Source of the DNA: Kappaphycus alvarezii
Taxonomy: Eukaryota; Rhodophyta; Florideophyceae; Gigartinales; Solieriaceae
Length of the DNA: 64,000 nt
Assembly: GCA_002205965.3 (NCBI GenBank)
Contig: NADL03000127.1
Span: 124,001 to 188,000, forward strand
Direction of reading: 5' to 3'
The position numbers and the translations under genes were made by a program. Each line of letters begins with the position of its first letter. The stretch's first letter is position 1. This document shows positions 1-12,358 of the stretch, piece after piece. The notes beneath the pieces are model-generated. The model did no database searches, was not told the DNA's origin, and was given only the letters and a program-made list of their open reading frames with translations.

Positions 1-32
1 TGCAAATCTCACTCCTACAAATAACGTTCTTT

Positions 33-1979
33 ATGAACTTTCTCCTTGACCCTGTCGGCTTTCTCGCAGACTTCATTGCTATATGCAATGCTTTTGGTAT
101 TTACACTCCGGCCCAACGAGAACAAGCTGCTAAGATACAAGGAGCTATTGAAGCTAACCAAATTGCAATTGAGTCCCTCTCTGAAGATGTCAAGACCAGT
201 GAGGCAGAAATAAAAAATGTTATACTCACAACTAGCATAATTGAAATTCGTTCCCGTATAGGAAAAGAAACTGTATTTGATTCCGCCAAAATTGAACTTC
301 TACTTCGGCTACTTATATTAATGAAATCGAAGTCGCCTAATGTTGTGTTTGCGGTCGTTGTAAAATACAAATTTATTAATCAGTTTGGGACCATTGGTTT
401 CTCAGGTACAACTGACTGTGCAGTGGAGGATTTGTTTTATAAAGTGGATAGATTCTATCGTGGTCTAAGGAACGTGACATTTGAGAAGACGACTTTTATA
501 GATGTCAGAGTAAGAGGAAGGGTGAAAATGGAAGCAGAAAATTTCTGTACTGCCTCCCTATCAGTAATTGCTGCAAATGTATGTGGTCTATCCAGTACTG
601 TTGAAATAACTTGTGCATCTGAATGCAATATTGAGCCACTTGGAGATCGAACTTTTGTTCTGCTGAGGTCGGAAAATATTGAAGCTAGTAGAGCATCATA
701 TCCAGCACTTTCTCGTGTTTTTCTCATAGGTAATACGCGTACAGGAAAATCTACATTGGGTAATGCCTTAATGCATGACAATCTTTTCCAGGTATCTCAA
801 CGAATGACGGGAACAATGCGTATCGAGCGTGGTGAGCGACTAGATACCATTGATCATGGAATAGGAGAAGAAATATGTCTAACGGAGATCTATGACACTC
901 CTGGATTGAATGACAAGGATGGGCTTGATTTATACTACCAAGTAGCAATTGAAGATCATATCGTTTTATTGCAAAGGGCGAGCGCTATAATTATGACAGT
1001 AGATGCCGATTCAGGTATCACTGGCGTCGACCACTTGTCACTTGAACTATATAAAAAGCTTTTCGGTGATGGACTTTTCTCAATGCTAATTGTTGTGCTT
1101 ACGATAAAAACTTCTGCTGATTTAAGCGAGCTTCGAATTTTAAAAGATTACAATTGGCCTACAATATCCCAATGGGAGAGTCAGATATGCAAGGACCAAG
1201 TATATTGCGTAAGTTTAGAGGACTTAAGAACAAGAAAGAATACACCTTCACATCAAACGGTAGAAATTATTGCGTCAAAATGCCGCCAAATGAAGCTCAA
1301 ATTTATGGATTCTCTCAGAGAAAAGTATCGTAATATACGAATTGCTATGAAAGAAAAGCTTTCCACTGTTGATCGAGACATTCAGCGGCTTACAAATGAC
1401 GGTTGGATGATATTTGAATCATTGGCAGAGCAGTATGAAGAAAGTCCATACGTCAAAATGACATCACACAAAGACGCTTTTAGCACATCGAACGGGTTTA
1501 TAATGAAGACAATGACTCCAGTAAGACGTTTGACGACAATGGCAACGTTGGGACTAGTGAATACAATTAAGAAAACTGCAATTACTGTTCAGTGCGATGG
1601 ACAGAAAGCATCACAAACATGGAGAGAGTTCGTTCATCTTAATCGTGAAAAAAAGCATAACTCCGAACTTATGTGGATGTTTCAAGATTTGTTAACAAAA
1701 TACAGACTTGATGTGCTTGTCAAGAATCAGAGCGTATTTAGAATCGGCACATTGCGAGTTAAGCCTTACCGAATTATAGTATTTGATCCAGTCACCATTA
1801 CACATGACCGACTGAGTCACCATCTTCAGAAAATTATTGATGAAAATGACGAGGATCTTAGACCGGAACTTATTAACGAATTGATGCATGACACAATGGG
1901 TGAAGTTGTTCGAAAACCATCCCTCAGAAGATCTCGCAACTCATTAAGGAGGAAAAGTTCTAGTACGACATCTAAATGA
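33..1979 (+). CDS. AIG1/septin-like P-loop GTPase, intact copy A
   Basis: An uninterrupted 648-residue reading frame without introns. A P-loop GNTRTGKS lies at about residues 233-240, a Walker B/G3 motif DTPG at 288-291, and a TIKTSAD segment at about 357-363 in the place of the G4 motif of AIG1/Toc34-type GTPases. This layout places it in the TRAFAC AIG1/septin-like group by motif only. The first 25 residues are rather hydrophobic and residues 28-60 look helical and charged. About 230 residues precede the G domain without a recognised fold. A helical stretch (about 430-480) follows it and the tail is very basic and serine-rich (last ~25 residues). Nucleotide-dependent oligomerisation at a membrane or in immunity is known for AIG1 relatives, but no role can be read here. 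The start is the first ATG after the break in homology with the 52 kb copy, and both copies share it. The broken copy at 52308-54261 is the nearest relative in the window. Confidence 0.85.
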   Translation: MNFLLDPVGFLADFIAICNAFGIYTPAQREQAAKIQGAIEANQIAIESLSEDVKTSEAEIKNVILTTSIIEIRSRIGKETVFDSAKIELLLRLLILMKSKSPNVVFAVVVKYKFINQFGTIGFSGTTDCAVEDLFYKVDRFYRGLRNVTFEKTTFIDVRVRGRVKMEAENFCTASLSVIAANVCGLSSTVEITCASECNIEPLGDRTFVLLRSENIEASRASYPALSRVFLIGNTRTGKSTLGNALMHDNLFQVSQRMTGTMRIERGERLDTIDHGIGEEICLTEIYDTPGLNDKDGLDLYYQVAIEDHIVLLQRASAIIMTVDADSGITGVDHLSLELYKKLFGDGLFSMLIVVLTIKTSADLSELRILKDYNWPTISQWESQICKDQVYCVSLEDLRTRKNTPSHQTVEIIASKCRQMKLKFMDSLREKYRNIRIAMKEKLSTVDRDIQRLTNDGWMIFESLAEQYEESPYVKMTSHKDAFSTSNGFIMKTMTPVRRLTTMATLGLVNTIKKTAITVQCDGQKASQTWREFVHLNREKKHNSELMWMFQDLLTKYRLDVLVKNQSVFRIGTLRVKPYRIIVFDPVTITHDRLSHHLQKIIDENDEDLRPELINELMHDTMGEVVRKPSLRRSRNSLRRKSSSTTSK

Positions 1980-4603
1980 AATATTTTCCATAATTTTAGA
2001 GAATATATCATAATTTTAGAGAAGCGGCAAGAATTGAATGGCGCGGAAGAATTACTTTCAATTAAATATTTATTATTACCAATAATTTGGGAGCTCTTTG
2101 GTTTTCAATAGACAAGTGTATTGAATTTCCCTTAAATTTCAATCATATTTCCAATCTATGTTTTGCAATTTTCTAAAATACAAATCAAATTACAGAAACA
2201 CAAATCAATTTAAAATATCCGAGAAGTTGTAACTCCGTCAAATAAGTTATCACCATGGCTATTTTATGAAAAAATGTGATATTTAGTCGCTTTTTATGCA
2301 TATAGAGATCTAAAAGAAATATTTCAGAGTATAAAATAATTTTATTTTAATATTGATTAATAGTATTTACTTGGCTTCTCCTTTTTTCAATTTTAGTATT
2401 TATTATTCTCTTCAAGAAAATCAGAATAACTCTTATATTTTTCTAATTATTGAGAGATACACGTATATCATCTCGAATGATAAAAATTAATTTAAATAAA
2501 CATGTAGCTCGCAATTCTTTAAAAATATATTTTGAACTAATTTTTTTTCATTTTTGAATAAAATAAACTTAGATGTATTTTTAAAATTACTTCTGAAAAA
2601 TATATAATCATATTGGTTAGCCACCTTTTATTAGTTTGAATGCGTGGACCAAAGCACTACTTCTGAAACCTCATTATTAGATAATGAGGTAAAAAATGAT
2701 TTCATGACTATTTCCGGAAGTAATTAATGTTAAAACTCGATTAAAGGTGATTTGAAAACGTAATATGCATATTTGATAAGTTTATCTAATGAAAACGTTT
2801 AAAGGCATAGCATATATCCTTTTAATCTGATGATAAATATTTTTTTGGTTCACACAACTGAAATTTTGGATATTGGTCGCTGAAGCTGTATGATGGAGGA
2901 CAATTTAGTAGATTTTGTTCGCATTTAAGAACTTTGTAACAGATAACGGTTTGCACATTTGAAGGCAGACGCTATGTTGAAGACAATTTTAGTAGGTTTT
3001 TCAACTCACCTCGTTAATTGTATTAAATTAAATTGATAACGAAACCAGTTCCTTAGAATATGTCTTAACGGCTATCTTTCTTACATCTATCCAAATTTTC
3101 ACATTTAAATAAATATGAAAATATTATAGTACGCACGCGTAGTTGGTAAAATTAAGAAGATAAAACTTGTGCTTCTGTATTTCAGGACTAGAATTTAGAC
3201 ATTTTCATTTTGAAAGTTTGGCTTCGATAAATTTTTATAGTATATTTAGCATTGTCTATGCAATTAGTACTCTGCTACATAAACCAGATTTTTGAATGAA
3301 GACTATGTATCATAGATTTGGGAATGATTGAATACGGAAAAGTTCAAAATGATTTCATAAGCATTTTTAGGGCACCCATTTTGACACAGTCAAGTCATTT
3401 TGACTAGAAAAGTTTCTAACAAATTAATCTCATGCAGAAACCAGAAAAAGTTTTAAGTGTTTTGTATCAAAAACTAGGCTAAACCCCAAAAAAGTCAGTT
3501 TTTTCTGTTTAATATTTTTAGCCCTTTTGGTGTGGAGAAAATGCAATATACCCATTTTCCGCTGAAACTATGTGGTTTTGTGTTGCCCTGGAAGAATAAT
3601 TTCCGCTTAATTTCTACAGCAGAGAAAAAACGTAAAAACATAAAATTAGTCTCTCGGTGTAAATGCCGCGAGTGGGAAAGGTCTTAATTAAAATCTAGAA
3701 GTAGATAAAAAAATTTGAGCATGTAAATACTAAGCTAATGCTGCCTGAAACTTTTTCACAACAGCAATTGGAGAGTTTCTGTAGGAAACGTTTTCTTCAA
3801 AGACGTAAGGTACCAACAATAAAAATTCGTGATTGCGCAGGAAGACTTAATCGAAGATTTCAGGCATTTATTCATTCATTACTATTTGGATTGAAAATTT
3901 TCATTGCCAAGTGATAAAGGAAGAATCATATTACCGCGAGTTGTACATGCTTGGAACTAATAATAACCGTTTCTAGAATATGTTCAATTCCTTTCCCAAC
4001 TACCGCGACTGATCCGTATATATTTTTAGTTTATAGAATTTTTGAGCTTTACAATGGCCCTGTTGAATATTTAAGAGACTGAAATCTATTTGGGCAAAGA
4101 TTTTGTATTAAAAACAACAATTAGAGACTCTAAACATAATTGAGAACATAATTTTATTACCAAGTCGCTACCCAATTCAGTGAATGCGGAAATAGTGTCC
4201 TATAATCAGTAAAAATAAGTGCAAAAGGTAATTTTTTGCAAACATCACGCCATCAAAAGCCTGTACGATTATTTTTTTTCAATTCAGAAAATTTTTACTA
4301 AGTTTTACCGAATATACATATTTTTTTCCCTGCGGGTAGAAAAATCTTTCTCATCAATTTTTTAAGTCTCTATAAAAGCGACTACTGGGTGACTACACTT
4401 TTGGCATTGAAACTAAAGTTAAAGCGTCCTTTTTTGGCATCCGCGTTTAAAAAGTTAAGGTATTACTATCTAAGTGGATATGAAGGCGTATGATTCTCTA
4501 CCCTCCAAGTGTATATCACTGAAAGCAATTGAATTGAAAAATTGGCACTCAAATATCTAAACTCATATAGAAAACACGAGCCTAATCGATCACTTTGGTA
4601 ATA
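1980..4603. other. Non-coding DNA downstream of the GTPase gene
   Basis: AT-rich, with stops in all frames and no recognisable gene. It aligns with 54262-55980 of copy B except for about 750 bp (roughly 3300-4060) with no counterpart there. No terminal repeats were seen around that extra block. The copy A Tigger-like insertion begins at the end of this stretch. Confidence 0.6.
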
Positions 4604-4626
4604 CAGTGGTGTCTTGGTAATTGAAC
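4604..4626 (+). repeat. Left terminal inverted repeat of the Tigger-like element
   Basis: Begins CAGTGGTGTCTTGG directly after a TA dinucleotide. It is imperfectly inverted against the sequence ending at 15580. The many mismatches fit an old element. Confidence 0.5.
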
Positions 4627-5007
4627 CAAGGTGGTGTACATGTTTTTAATGCAATTAGTAAAAGGGTGCAATTGGAAAGTGCTGTAAGACTACACATGTG
4701 TAGAAGTCGGATATGTTTGGGTTATTTAATGTTTGAAAGATGTGGTCGATTGGGGCCCGGAATAGCTTAGAGGGTTACCGCTGATGGTAAGTTCTATTTT
4801 CCAGTAAAGTTACCTGATATATTGTATGAAGCAAAGTGCTTTGAGCATACCACGAGGTATTTCCGCCCCTTACTGATCCTTCTCCCCACCAACTTCTAGC
4901 CCCACAGATCGGCAACGACATCACCGACCTCTTCGCCTTCTGAAGAGTTGAGATCAGAACAGTCAGTCCAGCGAGCAGGCACCGACAAATGCTCCGTGCC
5001 ATAGGAG
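4627..5007 (-). other. Unassigned segment inside the Tigger-like element, left of the retroelement
   Basis: Contains a 75-residue minus-strand open stretch (4775-5002) with no recognisable domain. It is the left half of the sequence split by the retroelement; see 12877-13784. Confidence 0.35.
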
Positions 5008-5535
5008 TGGGATAAAACCCCGCTCGCGGTAATTGGTAGAGAGATCACTGAAAGCGTCGGTAGCGCAGGTTCGGTAACCGTAAATACCGAAGTATGCCCG
5101 GGCTCAACAGAGGGATTTCAGGGGAAAAGGAAGGGCGGTACAGCCCAGGGTGGATGGGAATCCATCTTAGATGTACGACCGAGCGGTAAACAGTGGGAGT
5201 GACCGAAAACGGGAGTGACGAGAGGGAAATCTATGCTTGAACGACGGTTAACCTAGGACTGTTCACCGTTAAGGAATGGTTCACAAGTAAAAGTGCCTTA
5301 CCTTTAGTGTTGGCAAGTGGGGTCGGCAACGGACTTATATACAGGCCGACCCCGGAGTTTTGGGCCCCACTATCTACAGAACGATAATAAATATCCTCCT
5401 AATTACAGTTAGCTAAATTACGCTGTCAACTTTACTAGTTAGTGATCACCGGCAATCAGGATTGCACCTAGCTAAATCCCAATCCCATAACCGAGAACAG
5501 TCATTACACTGAGTCATCTCCGCAATGATACTACA
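5008..5535 (-). repeat. 3' LTR of the Ty3/gypsy element
   Basis: About 528 bp, matching 12359-12876 along its whole length with substitutions and small indels. The inner boundary is supported by an adjoining polypurine tract (5536-5549). Confidence 0.85.
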
Positions 5536-5549
5536 ATCTCACCTCCTTA
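5536..5549 (-). other. Polypurine tract next to the 3' LTR
   Basis: On the minus strand AAGGAGGTGAGAT immediately precedes the 3' LTR, the expected place for plus-strand priming in this family. Confidence 0.6.
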
Positions 5550-5780
5550 AATTGGAACACGTCCCCGTTTTTCGGACTTTTCGCGCCAACAACATTTTCG
5601 TTCAACCACCCCCCACCATCGCAACCATGCAACCAGACCATGGGGGTTCCAATAACCGGCCACCGTTAACCTCTCCAGACAGCAACCACCACCCATCAAC
5701 CGCAGTACCGCACTTCCACGCCACAAACACGTCCATGCCTGTGCCCTTGTTCTATCGTCAACCGGTAATCGGGCAAGCGG

Positions 5781-7430
5781 TTACACATTGGTTCGCGAGC
5801 TGAGGGACTGATGGAGACGGGTAAATTGGCGCCAGTAGGTGGTTACAAAATTCTCGGGAATTTCGAAACCTGGTTCCCAAGTGTCGTGCGAGGGACTGTA
5901 ACCGTACCAGCGGACTTTGTACCACATCACGTCCCCGCACTCCTCGTGCTTGACCAGCGCATCAATCCAGTACTGGGCTTCGTCATCTGCTTCTGGGATA
6001 ACGAGTTCATCCGGCGGCTCGGTCGGGGCGTTCGTATTATTCTGTGGCGCGGTGCGAGAAACCGGTGTACATCGGTCAATCGAGACGTTTACAAGCACGC
6101 CGTCCTTCTCGATCACGACTTTCGCATCCGTGACTCGGTCTACGCGAAATGGGCCTTGCGCACGAGGTAGAAGCTTGTGCGCCACATCGCCGGCGTCGGT
6201 AGCCGTCCCTTACCGTTCTTCGGCTTTCAGGATCCGGGCCGGACGGTCGACAAATACCTCATCTCCGGGTTGAATCTCGGGACGGAACCGAATTTTTCGC
6301 TCAAAATCGCGTTTGTACTGGCCCTGAGCAGCGGTGATTTTGGCGGTCGCGGCTTTAAACCGTGCTTGGAGTTTGTTGATTGCGTCGCGTTTGAGCTGGG
6401 TCGGGGTGAGTCCAGCCGGCGATCGTCCAAGGGTGTCGGGACGTCTCGCACGATGATGTTTCGAGGGTGTCGGGTCAGCACCAAATTGAAAGGCGTTGTT
6501 CCCATTGTGCGGTGCCCTTACATGTTGTACCCATGCGTAAGCGGTTAAACGATCTAGTCCCCAGTTTGTGTGGTGTTCCACGACGTAATTTCGGAGGGCG
6601 CGTACGAGCGCGCGGCTGAAACGTTCGGCTTGTCTGTTCGTTTGTGGATGATATGCGACAGTGAGGTAGTGCTTGATCCCCAGCGTTCCGCAAACGGTAT
6701 CGAAGAACTTGGCGACGAACTGCCTTCCGTAGTCCATAAGGACGTCATTCGGCGCACGGTAAGTTTAAACCCAGTGTTCAAGGAATGCTTGTCTGACATC
6801 GGCAGCGGTAGTTTTTCATAGGAGGACGGTACGCGTGAGCTTAAAGTACCTGTCTGTGATGATCACGATGAATAGATATCAGCGGGGAGTCATCGGGAAC
6901 CGGCCGAGGATGTCCAACGCGACATATTCGAGAGGTCCGGACGCCGGGAAAAGCTCCAAGTACTTTTGATTTTTGTAATGTGTTCCCTTGGAATAAATAC
7001 AACTGCGATACCGAGCGACGGCTGTGTATGCGTCCAGAGCCATGTGGAGCCAGTAATAGCCGCGGCGCAGAGTTTGTAGTACATCCGAGTTGCACCGGGA
7101 TGACCACTGAGGCGTGGGTAATGCACCAGATACAGGACGCTCGCGCAAAGGAACTTGGGAACTACACGTTGCAGTGCACCGTCGAGTCGGAAGCGCCTCA
7201 CTAGGCACCCGTACCTGCCGTAGGCGTACTTTCTCTTGGGATTTCCAACCACTTCCGCGAGTTTTCGACAAAGCGGGTCGGTGCCTTGGGCTTCCAAAAC
7301 TTTTTGAACTGTTATCGGAGTCACGCTTGTGTCCTCGGATATCACCTCCGTTGACTGCAAATTGATCGAATTGTTCTCCGAATTTCCGGAAATTTCCGTC
7401 GCCAATACGTGCGATATTTTCACTCTTTTG
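5781..7430 (-). pseudogene. Integrase and chromodomain region of the Ty3/gypsy element
   Basis: From right to left: an HHCC-type region (YLVHYPRLSGHPGATRMYYKL split over about 7.1-7.25 kb), the integrase core with DYGRQFVAKFFD, GIKHYLTVAYHPQTNRQAER and NWGLDRLTAYAW (6.5-6.74 kb), the PGDEVFV linker (about 6.25 kb), and a chromodomain with VRWYGYSPSHDTWEP at about 5.87-5.92 kb. The chromodomain marks the chromovirus branch and is thought to guide integration to particular chromatin. Fossil. Confidence 0.85.
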
Positions 7431-7549
7431 CCAAATGATCGTAGTACTTCATCCGAAACGGGCTCGTTCTCCCAGCAACCAACAGTAATTCTTCTTTACT
7501 TTCATCGGAATGGGCGTCGATGACGTTACACGGGATCTTATCCTCTAGC

Positions 7550-8960
7550 GGTTCCGGGTCCGCGTTGGTCCGAAGGCGGGACATGCCATCAGAAAGCTGA
7601 TGCTTGACGCTGGGACAGTACTGTACTTGTTAATCGATTTACGCAAGACGGGGACTCCAGCGCGCTAGCCTTCCCGTTGCGTCGGACAAATTCAGGATCC
7701 AGCGGAGCGAGTTGTGATCCGTTCGCAGGATGAAGCGATCACCGTACAGGTATAGGCGAAGCTGAAGCATAGCCTATACCACGGCGAGGCACTCCGTTCC
7801 GAAGCGGTTTAATTACGTTATGCGTCGGCTAACCGGCGACTCTAATACCCGAAAGGGAGTCTGTCTCTATCCGGCTGTTCTTTTAGCAGGCAACAACCGA
7901 CTTGATAATCGCAACGGTCAGTGTCCAAGGTATACCGGAAACCGGAACGCGACAAAGCGAGGATTGGAGGGGAGCCTAGACGCTGCTTCAACTACGAGAG
8001 AGCAGAAAATTCTTCACCTTCAAAGGTCTCCCATTCGGTCGGTTCCCCTTTCCTTGTTTTCGGACTAAGCGCTGCCGAGAATCGAGCGAAATTGGGGACA
8101 AAGCGGCGGTAGACGTTGCACATACCGAGAAATGATCGAGCTTCGTTATGTTCTTTGGAGGCCGCGCTCTCCGAATTGCGTCTGTGTTGTTGTTGTTCAC
8201 CTCGAGTCGCCTGATCTTAATCGTTTGACCGAGGTACGCCACTTCTGAATTGAAGAACGAACACTTCTCGAGGCGCAGCGTGACTCCGGCATCGATTTAC
8301 ACTTGCAGAACTTCCAGCACATTTCGGAAGTGATCCTCCAGGTTGTGGGAGTATATTATCACGTCGTCCAAGTAGACGACCGCAAACCAACATTTCACCA
8401 GGGAAAGGATGATATCCGCAGCCCGTCGGAAAGTTACGAGAGCGTTTTTCAACCCAAAGGGCACCCAACGAAATCGATAAGTTCCACAGTGCGTAACGAA
8501 CGTCGTCTTATCCCGATCTTTCTCGGACACTTTAACTTGCCAATATCCTGAATTACAGTCTAACGTACTGAAAACGGTCGCGTCGCCGAGTGAGTCTATG
8601 CACTCGTCCATAAGCGGAATTGGGTAATTTTCGCCACGATTGACCGCAGTGAGTCGGCGATAGTCCACACAGAAGCGTAGCTTTCCGTCTTTCTCCGGGA
8701 TTAAGACGAAGGGGCTCTCCCATTCCGACTGCCCGGAATCGATGACTTTATCGGCGATTATTCGGTCGATATCTTTCTGCTGAAATTACCGACCTCCGTG
8801 ACCTGCTCTGTATGGCGCTTGATAAACCGGCTTTGCACCCGGTTATAATTAGATCCGGTTTTTTGCCGCTGCGATACATCCGAGGTCACCGGACCACATC
8901 GATCGGAATTCCGATAACAGGCGATAGATCTGCGAACGAACTGACTCATCTTCGAAACCG
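7550..8960 (-). pseudogene. Reverse transcriptase and RNase H region of the Ty3/gypsy element
   Basis: At 8297-8668 the series DYRRLTAVN, PIPLMDE, FSTLDCNSGYWQV, THCGTYRFRWVPFGLKNA and YLDDVIIYS is a typical Ty3/gypsy RT palm with its YLDD active site. RNase H-like sequence is expected from about 8.0 down to 7.55 kb but is poorly readable. Fossil. Confidence 0.85.
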
Positions 8961-9499
8961 ACCTTGACGGATTGTTTCAAACCTTATTCCGATTTTCTGG
9001 TTTCAACGAAATTATTGGCATCTCCCCCCCTCACTCCTTAAATTGAGGTTTCTCCGGACCCAGTGATAGTGAATTGGTATAGTTGGGGGAGTTAACGCCC
9101 GAAGTTTCGTTAAGTACTCCAGCGGGGGCTTGGAGGGCCAGGGGCGATTATCGTACGCCTCGGTAGCTTCACGGCGCGGTCGGAGAAGTTCGACAATAGT
9201 ATGTGTGAATGGTTTGTTTGGCATTGTGTTCATAACGCCGTTGGCCATCAGGGTCATGTTCCGATGAACCAACTTATGGTGGTTCTGTAAGAACCGGAAA
9301 CCACCTACTTCGGTTGTCACGTCCGCATGAATTTGACTCATGGGAGGAATCACGACGCGTCGCGAAAGGCGGAACTTGTTCGACACCGTGTTGGTCGGTA
9401 TGGTTGGTGAGACTGGCCTGAGGCCTTTTCCCGAGAAACCAGTTCCCATATTCCTTTTCTGTGCCTGCGTCGACCCGACAATGCACAGGGATGGCGAGT

Positions 9500-9920
9500 T
9501 GTAAAGTATCACCTTCCGGTTTCCGGGGAGGATTGCTTTGACGTGGCGGTCAATGAACGGAGTTCCGAGTATAACGTCAGTTGAAAGGTTCGCGACGCGC
9601 AGAAATGGGGACGCGCACCTTTAATTGACCCGACAGCCACAATTTCGAGAATCAAACCGAGAACGAAGAGACGTAGATTATTCGCAGAAACTAAGGGCGG
9701 TGCCGATGACGAACATTCGTCAACCAAGATTCGAGGGTCTTTCTGGCGCTGACGAGGTTCGGTCCAGCACCCGTATCCAACATTGCAGTTCGGGAAAGCA
9801 TGAGCTGCAACGAGCGACCGATGCTCACGTCTACCTTGTAATTATACCTTTCGAAAAAGCATATCTCCATTTCGTCGAAGGTTGGGAGCGTGTCTTCAAC
9901 CGACATGACGGAAACATCAA
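9500..9920 (-). pseudogene. Aspartic protease region of the Ty3/gypsy element
   Basis: AMLDTGAGPNLVS at about 9.76-9.80 kb is the DTGA active-site signature of retroviral-type aspartic proteases, followed by AGPNLV as in many Ty3 elements. It lies between gag and the reverse transcriptase, as expected. Fossil. Confidence 0.65.
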
Positions 9921-10249
9921 CATCAGTCGAATGAACGGGAAACCTAGGGCGTGAGGCGGAGAAGGGGTCCGGCGTCTCAACGGTACCTCTTACTCTTTTA
10001 AATATTCTTCCACCGGCATGGCGGGTTCTACGGCACCGGGCATCGGCATGAACAACCGAGCCTTCTCTACTGTATCTGCTTCCACGGCGTTAACCGAATC
10101 TCGGCGAGTAGGTGGGGGCGTGTTCTGAAGTTGTAAACCAGCACGCCCTGCGCCTTGTTGACTACCATGCCGTCGGTCGGCGGCTAAAGCTTGGGAGTTT
10201 TGCTATTGGATAGCCAAGATGCGGTCGCGTTGCGAGAGGTCCGTGATCA

Positions 10250-12310
10250 AGTCAAAAACCGTGTGCTCGGTAAACAAGCAAATCCGGCAACGGATGAACG
10301 CCGACCCTTGCACCTACTAACGCTGCACCTCCGGTGATTTCGGAACGAGGGGGTAGGGAACCGACTCTGGAGCAGGTGCAGGGCCTCCAACTGTACTTTT
10401 TGATGCTGTGAACTCTTGACCGTTGTCGAAGAACTACTTTCCTGGTGGTACAGTGCCAGGACGTCACTTTCAACGTCCTCGACTTCATGGGGCCTGAATT
10501 ACTATCCAATTCAACGGTAAACGCAGCAGTCTTCTGCGAAGTAACCTTCCTTTGATTCCGATTATCTCGGAATGAAACGGGTACTGTAACCAAGCGTAGT
10601 GCGCGATGCGAAGATCCGAGTCCTCGGGCATAACGGACTATCGAATCGTAGTCCGCTTCCGGATGGTCTGTCGGATAATTGCGCAGTTGTCTCCGAATGG
10701 AAGATAGCACACCTTCTACAAAATGACCCTTCATTCTTTCCCCGGAGAAAACGGTACCACAGCGCAATGCCTTTTTCCACAACTCATTGGAGAAGTCTTG
10801 TTCCGTCATTGCGGTGCTCTGTCGGCTCCGTTTAACTTCCGACAAGGCTTCCGCCATGGAATCATCGGTTGCGAATGTCCTGAGAAGTAATTTGACCAAC
10901 TCCTTGTAAGAGATCACCATCTCTTCTCAACCGGCGTCGATTGACATCGTTGCTCCCGAAAATCGGTTCCGCGCCATCGCTGCGACTTGCCCGATGAGGG
11001 AGTGCTGCGTACACTATACGGCGGCTCCTTCCGATACATAGTTCGTGTAGCAAGAATCCTTAAATCACGCGAGGAATCCTAACACCGTAATGGGATCGCT
11101 ACCTGAGAAATTCCCGTCTCTCATCTGAACGGACAAACTCTTCTGCGTTTTTTCAAGGTTGCGACCGATCGCCTCGGTGTACTTCTGGCTAGGGTTCCGC
11201 AAACAGTATGAGCTGTAGTCAACAGCTTTCTTGAAGATTATGTGCATAGGCCGTATCACTTCCAATTTGCGGTTCCTTCGTGAACGTCGATAGCGTATTT
11301 CGGAGCCATCCAAGCTGTACCCAACGTCTGAGTCGCTCGACTGCACCACTTCCGATTCGTCGGTTGACGACGAATAATTCTCCTTCTTCTTGCGGTGGCT
11401 TCGGCACTCGCGGCCTTTGCGATAACGGCTACGACGACGCCCGCGCTTGGAATCCCGCTCACCTCGGCGCTTCCTCCGGCGTCGATCGGCGTCATCTTCT
11501 GAGTCAGACCCATCCTCGTTATCGGGTTCCTTAGCACTGTCATGGACTGCAGGGAAGTACACGATCTACACTCCGTCATCGGTGTAATCCTGCAGTAAGT
11601 GGGGTGCTGTGAGTTCAGCACCTGCTGTCTTGACATCCGAAAAATCGGGATTGTTGTTTTGGGGGCGCTTAGGAACTTCCAGTGTCTCGGCCTTCATTCC
11701 TGCGAATTCTGCAGGATCATGCTTCTCTTCTGCAAGAAACTCGAAGACGATGCGACGCACTCTGGGAATCGGGCTATCGGGCACAGCGGGATCAAGCTAG
11801 CGGTCAAAGACGTGCTTCGCCACAGCTTCCGCTAACTCGGAGATACTTGCTGATCTTGCTCATGCATCAGGCGTTCGACCACCAGACTGGCGGAATATGC
11901 TAACACCAAATCAACACGGGGACCCAGATTTTCATCTAGCCACTTGATGACGCGGGACATGACGTGTTCCATCAAAACCCGAGATCGGGGTTGGCGGTAT
12001 TTCCGAGTTGCGGATCGGCTAGGAAATCCTGCGTGAAGGAAGTTGCCATGTTTTATCTCGTGGAGTCGGTGGACGAGAAGACTTGGCATGACTTTTCCGA
12101 AGGAATGATTCGTGATTTTCCAAACATGGCAAAGCACCGATACTGGAATTACGGAGGCTTCTTTGGGAGCTTGTATCTCCGTTTTCGGAGGCAGGCTGCG
12201 GCGGTTGCGGTTGAGGTTCCATCTTCTGACTTCAACCAAAACTCGCACCAAGAAGCGGATGTCCGAACAGCATTTTTTCCAATGGGTTACCTTCTTTCTC
12301 AACACGTCCT
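10250..12310 (-). pseudogene. gag region of the Ty3/gypsy element
   Basis: The region between the 5' LTR and the protease. At 10252-10920 the text resembles a retrotransposon Gag capsid-like domain (AMTEQDFSNELWKKALRCG, then FVEGVLSSIRRQLRNY). Upstream lies a charged, arginine/serine-rich stretch (about 11.1-11.6 kb) and a poorly conserved N-terminal part near 11.8-12.3 kb. Fossil, several breaks. Confidence 0.6.
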
Positions 12311-12341
12311 TGCTCTAGAGCAAACCGAAAAACGGTTCTAT

Positions 12342-12353
12342 GTCGGGAGACCA
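12342..12353 (-). other. Candidate primer binding site
   Basis: TGGTCTCCCGAC on the element's strand lies five bases inside the 5' LTR. It begins with the TGG that pairs with a tRNA CCA end. I cannot name the tRNA. Confidence 0.3.
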
Positions 12354-12358
12354 AAACG

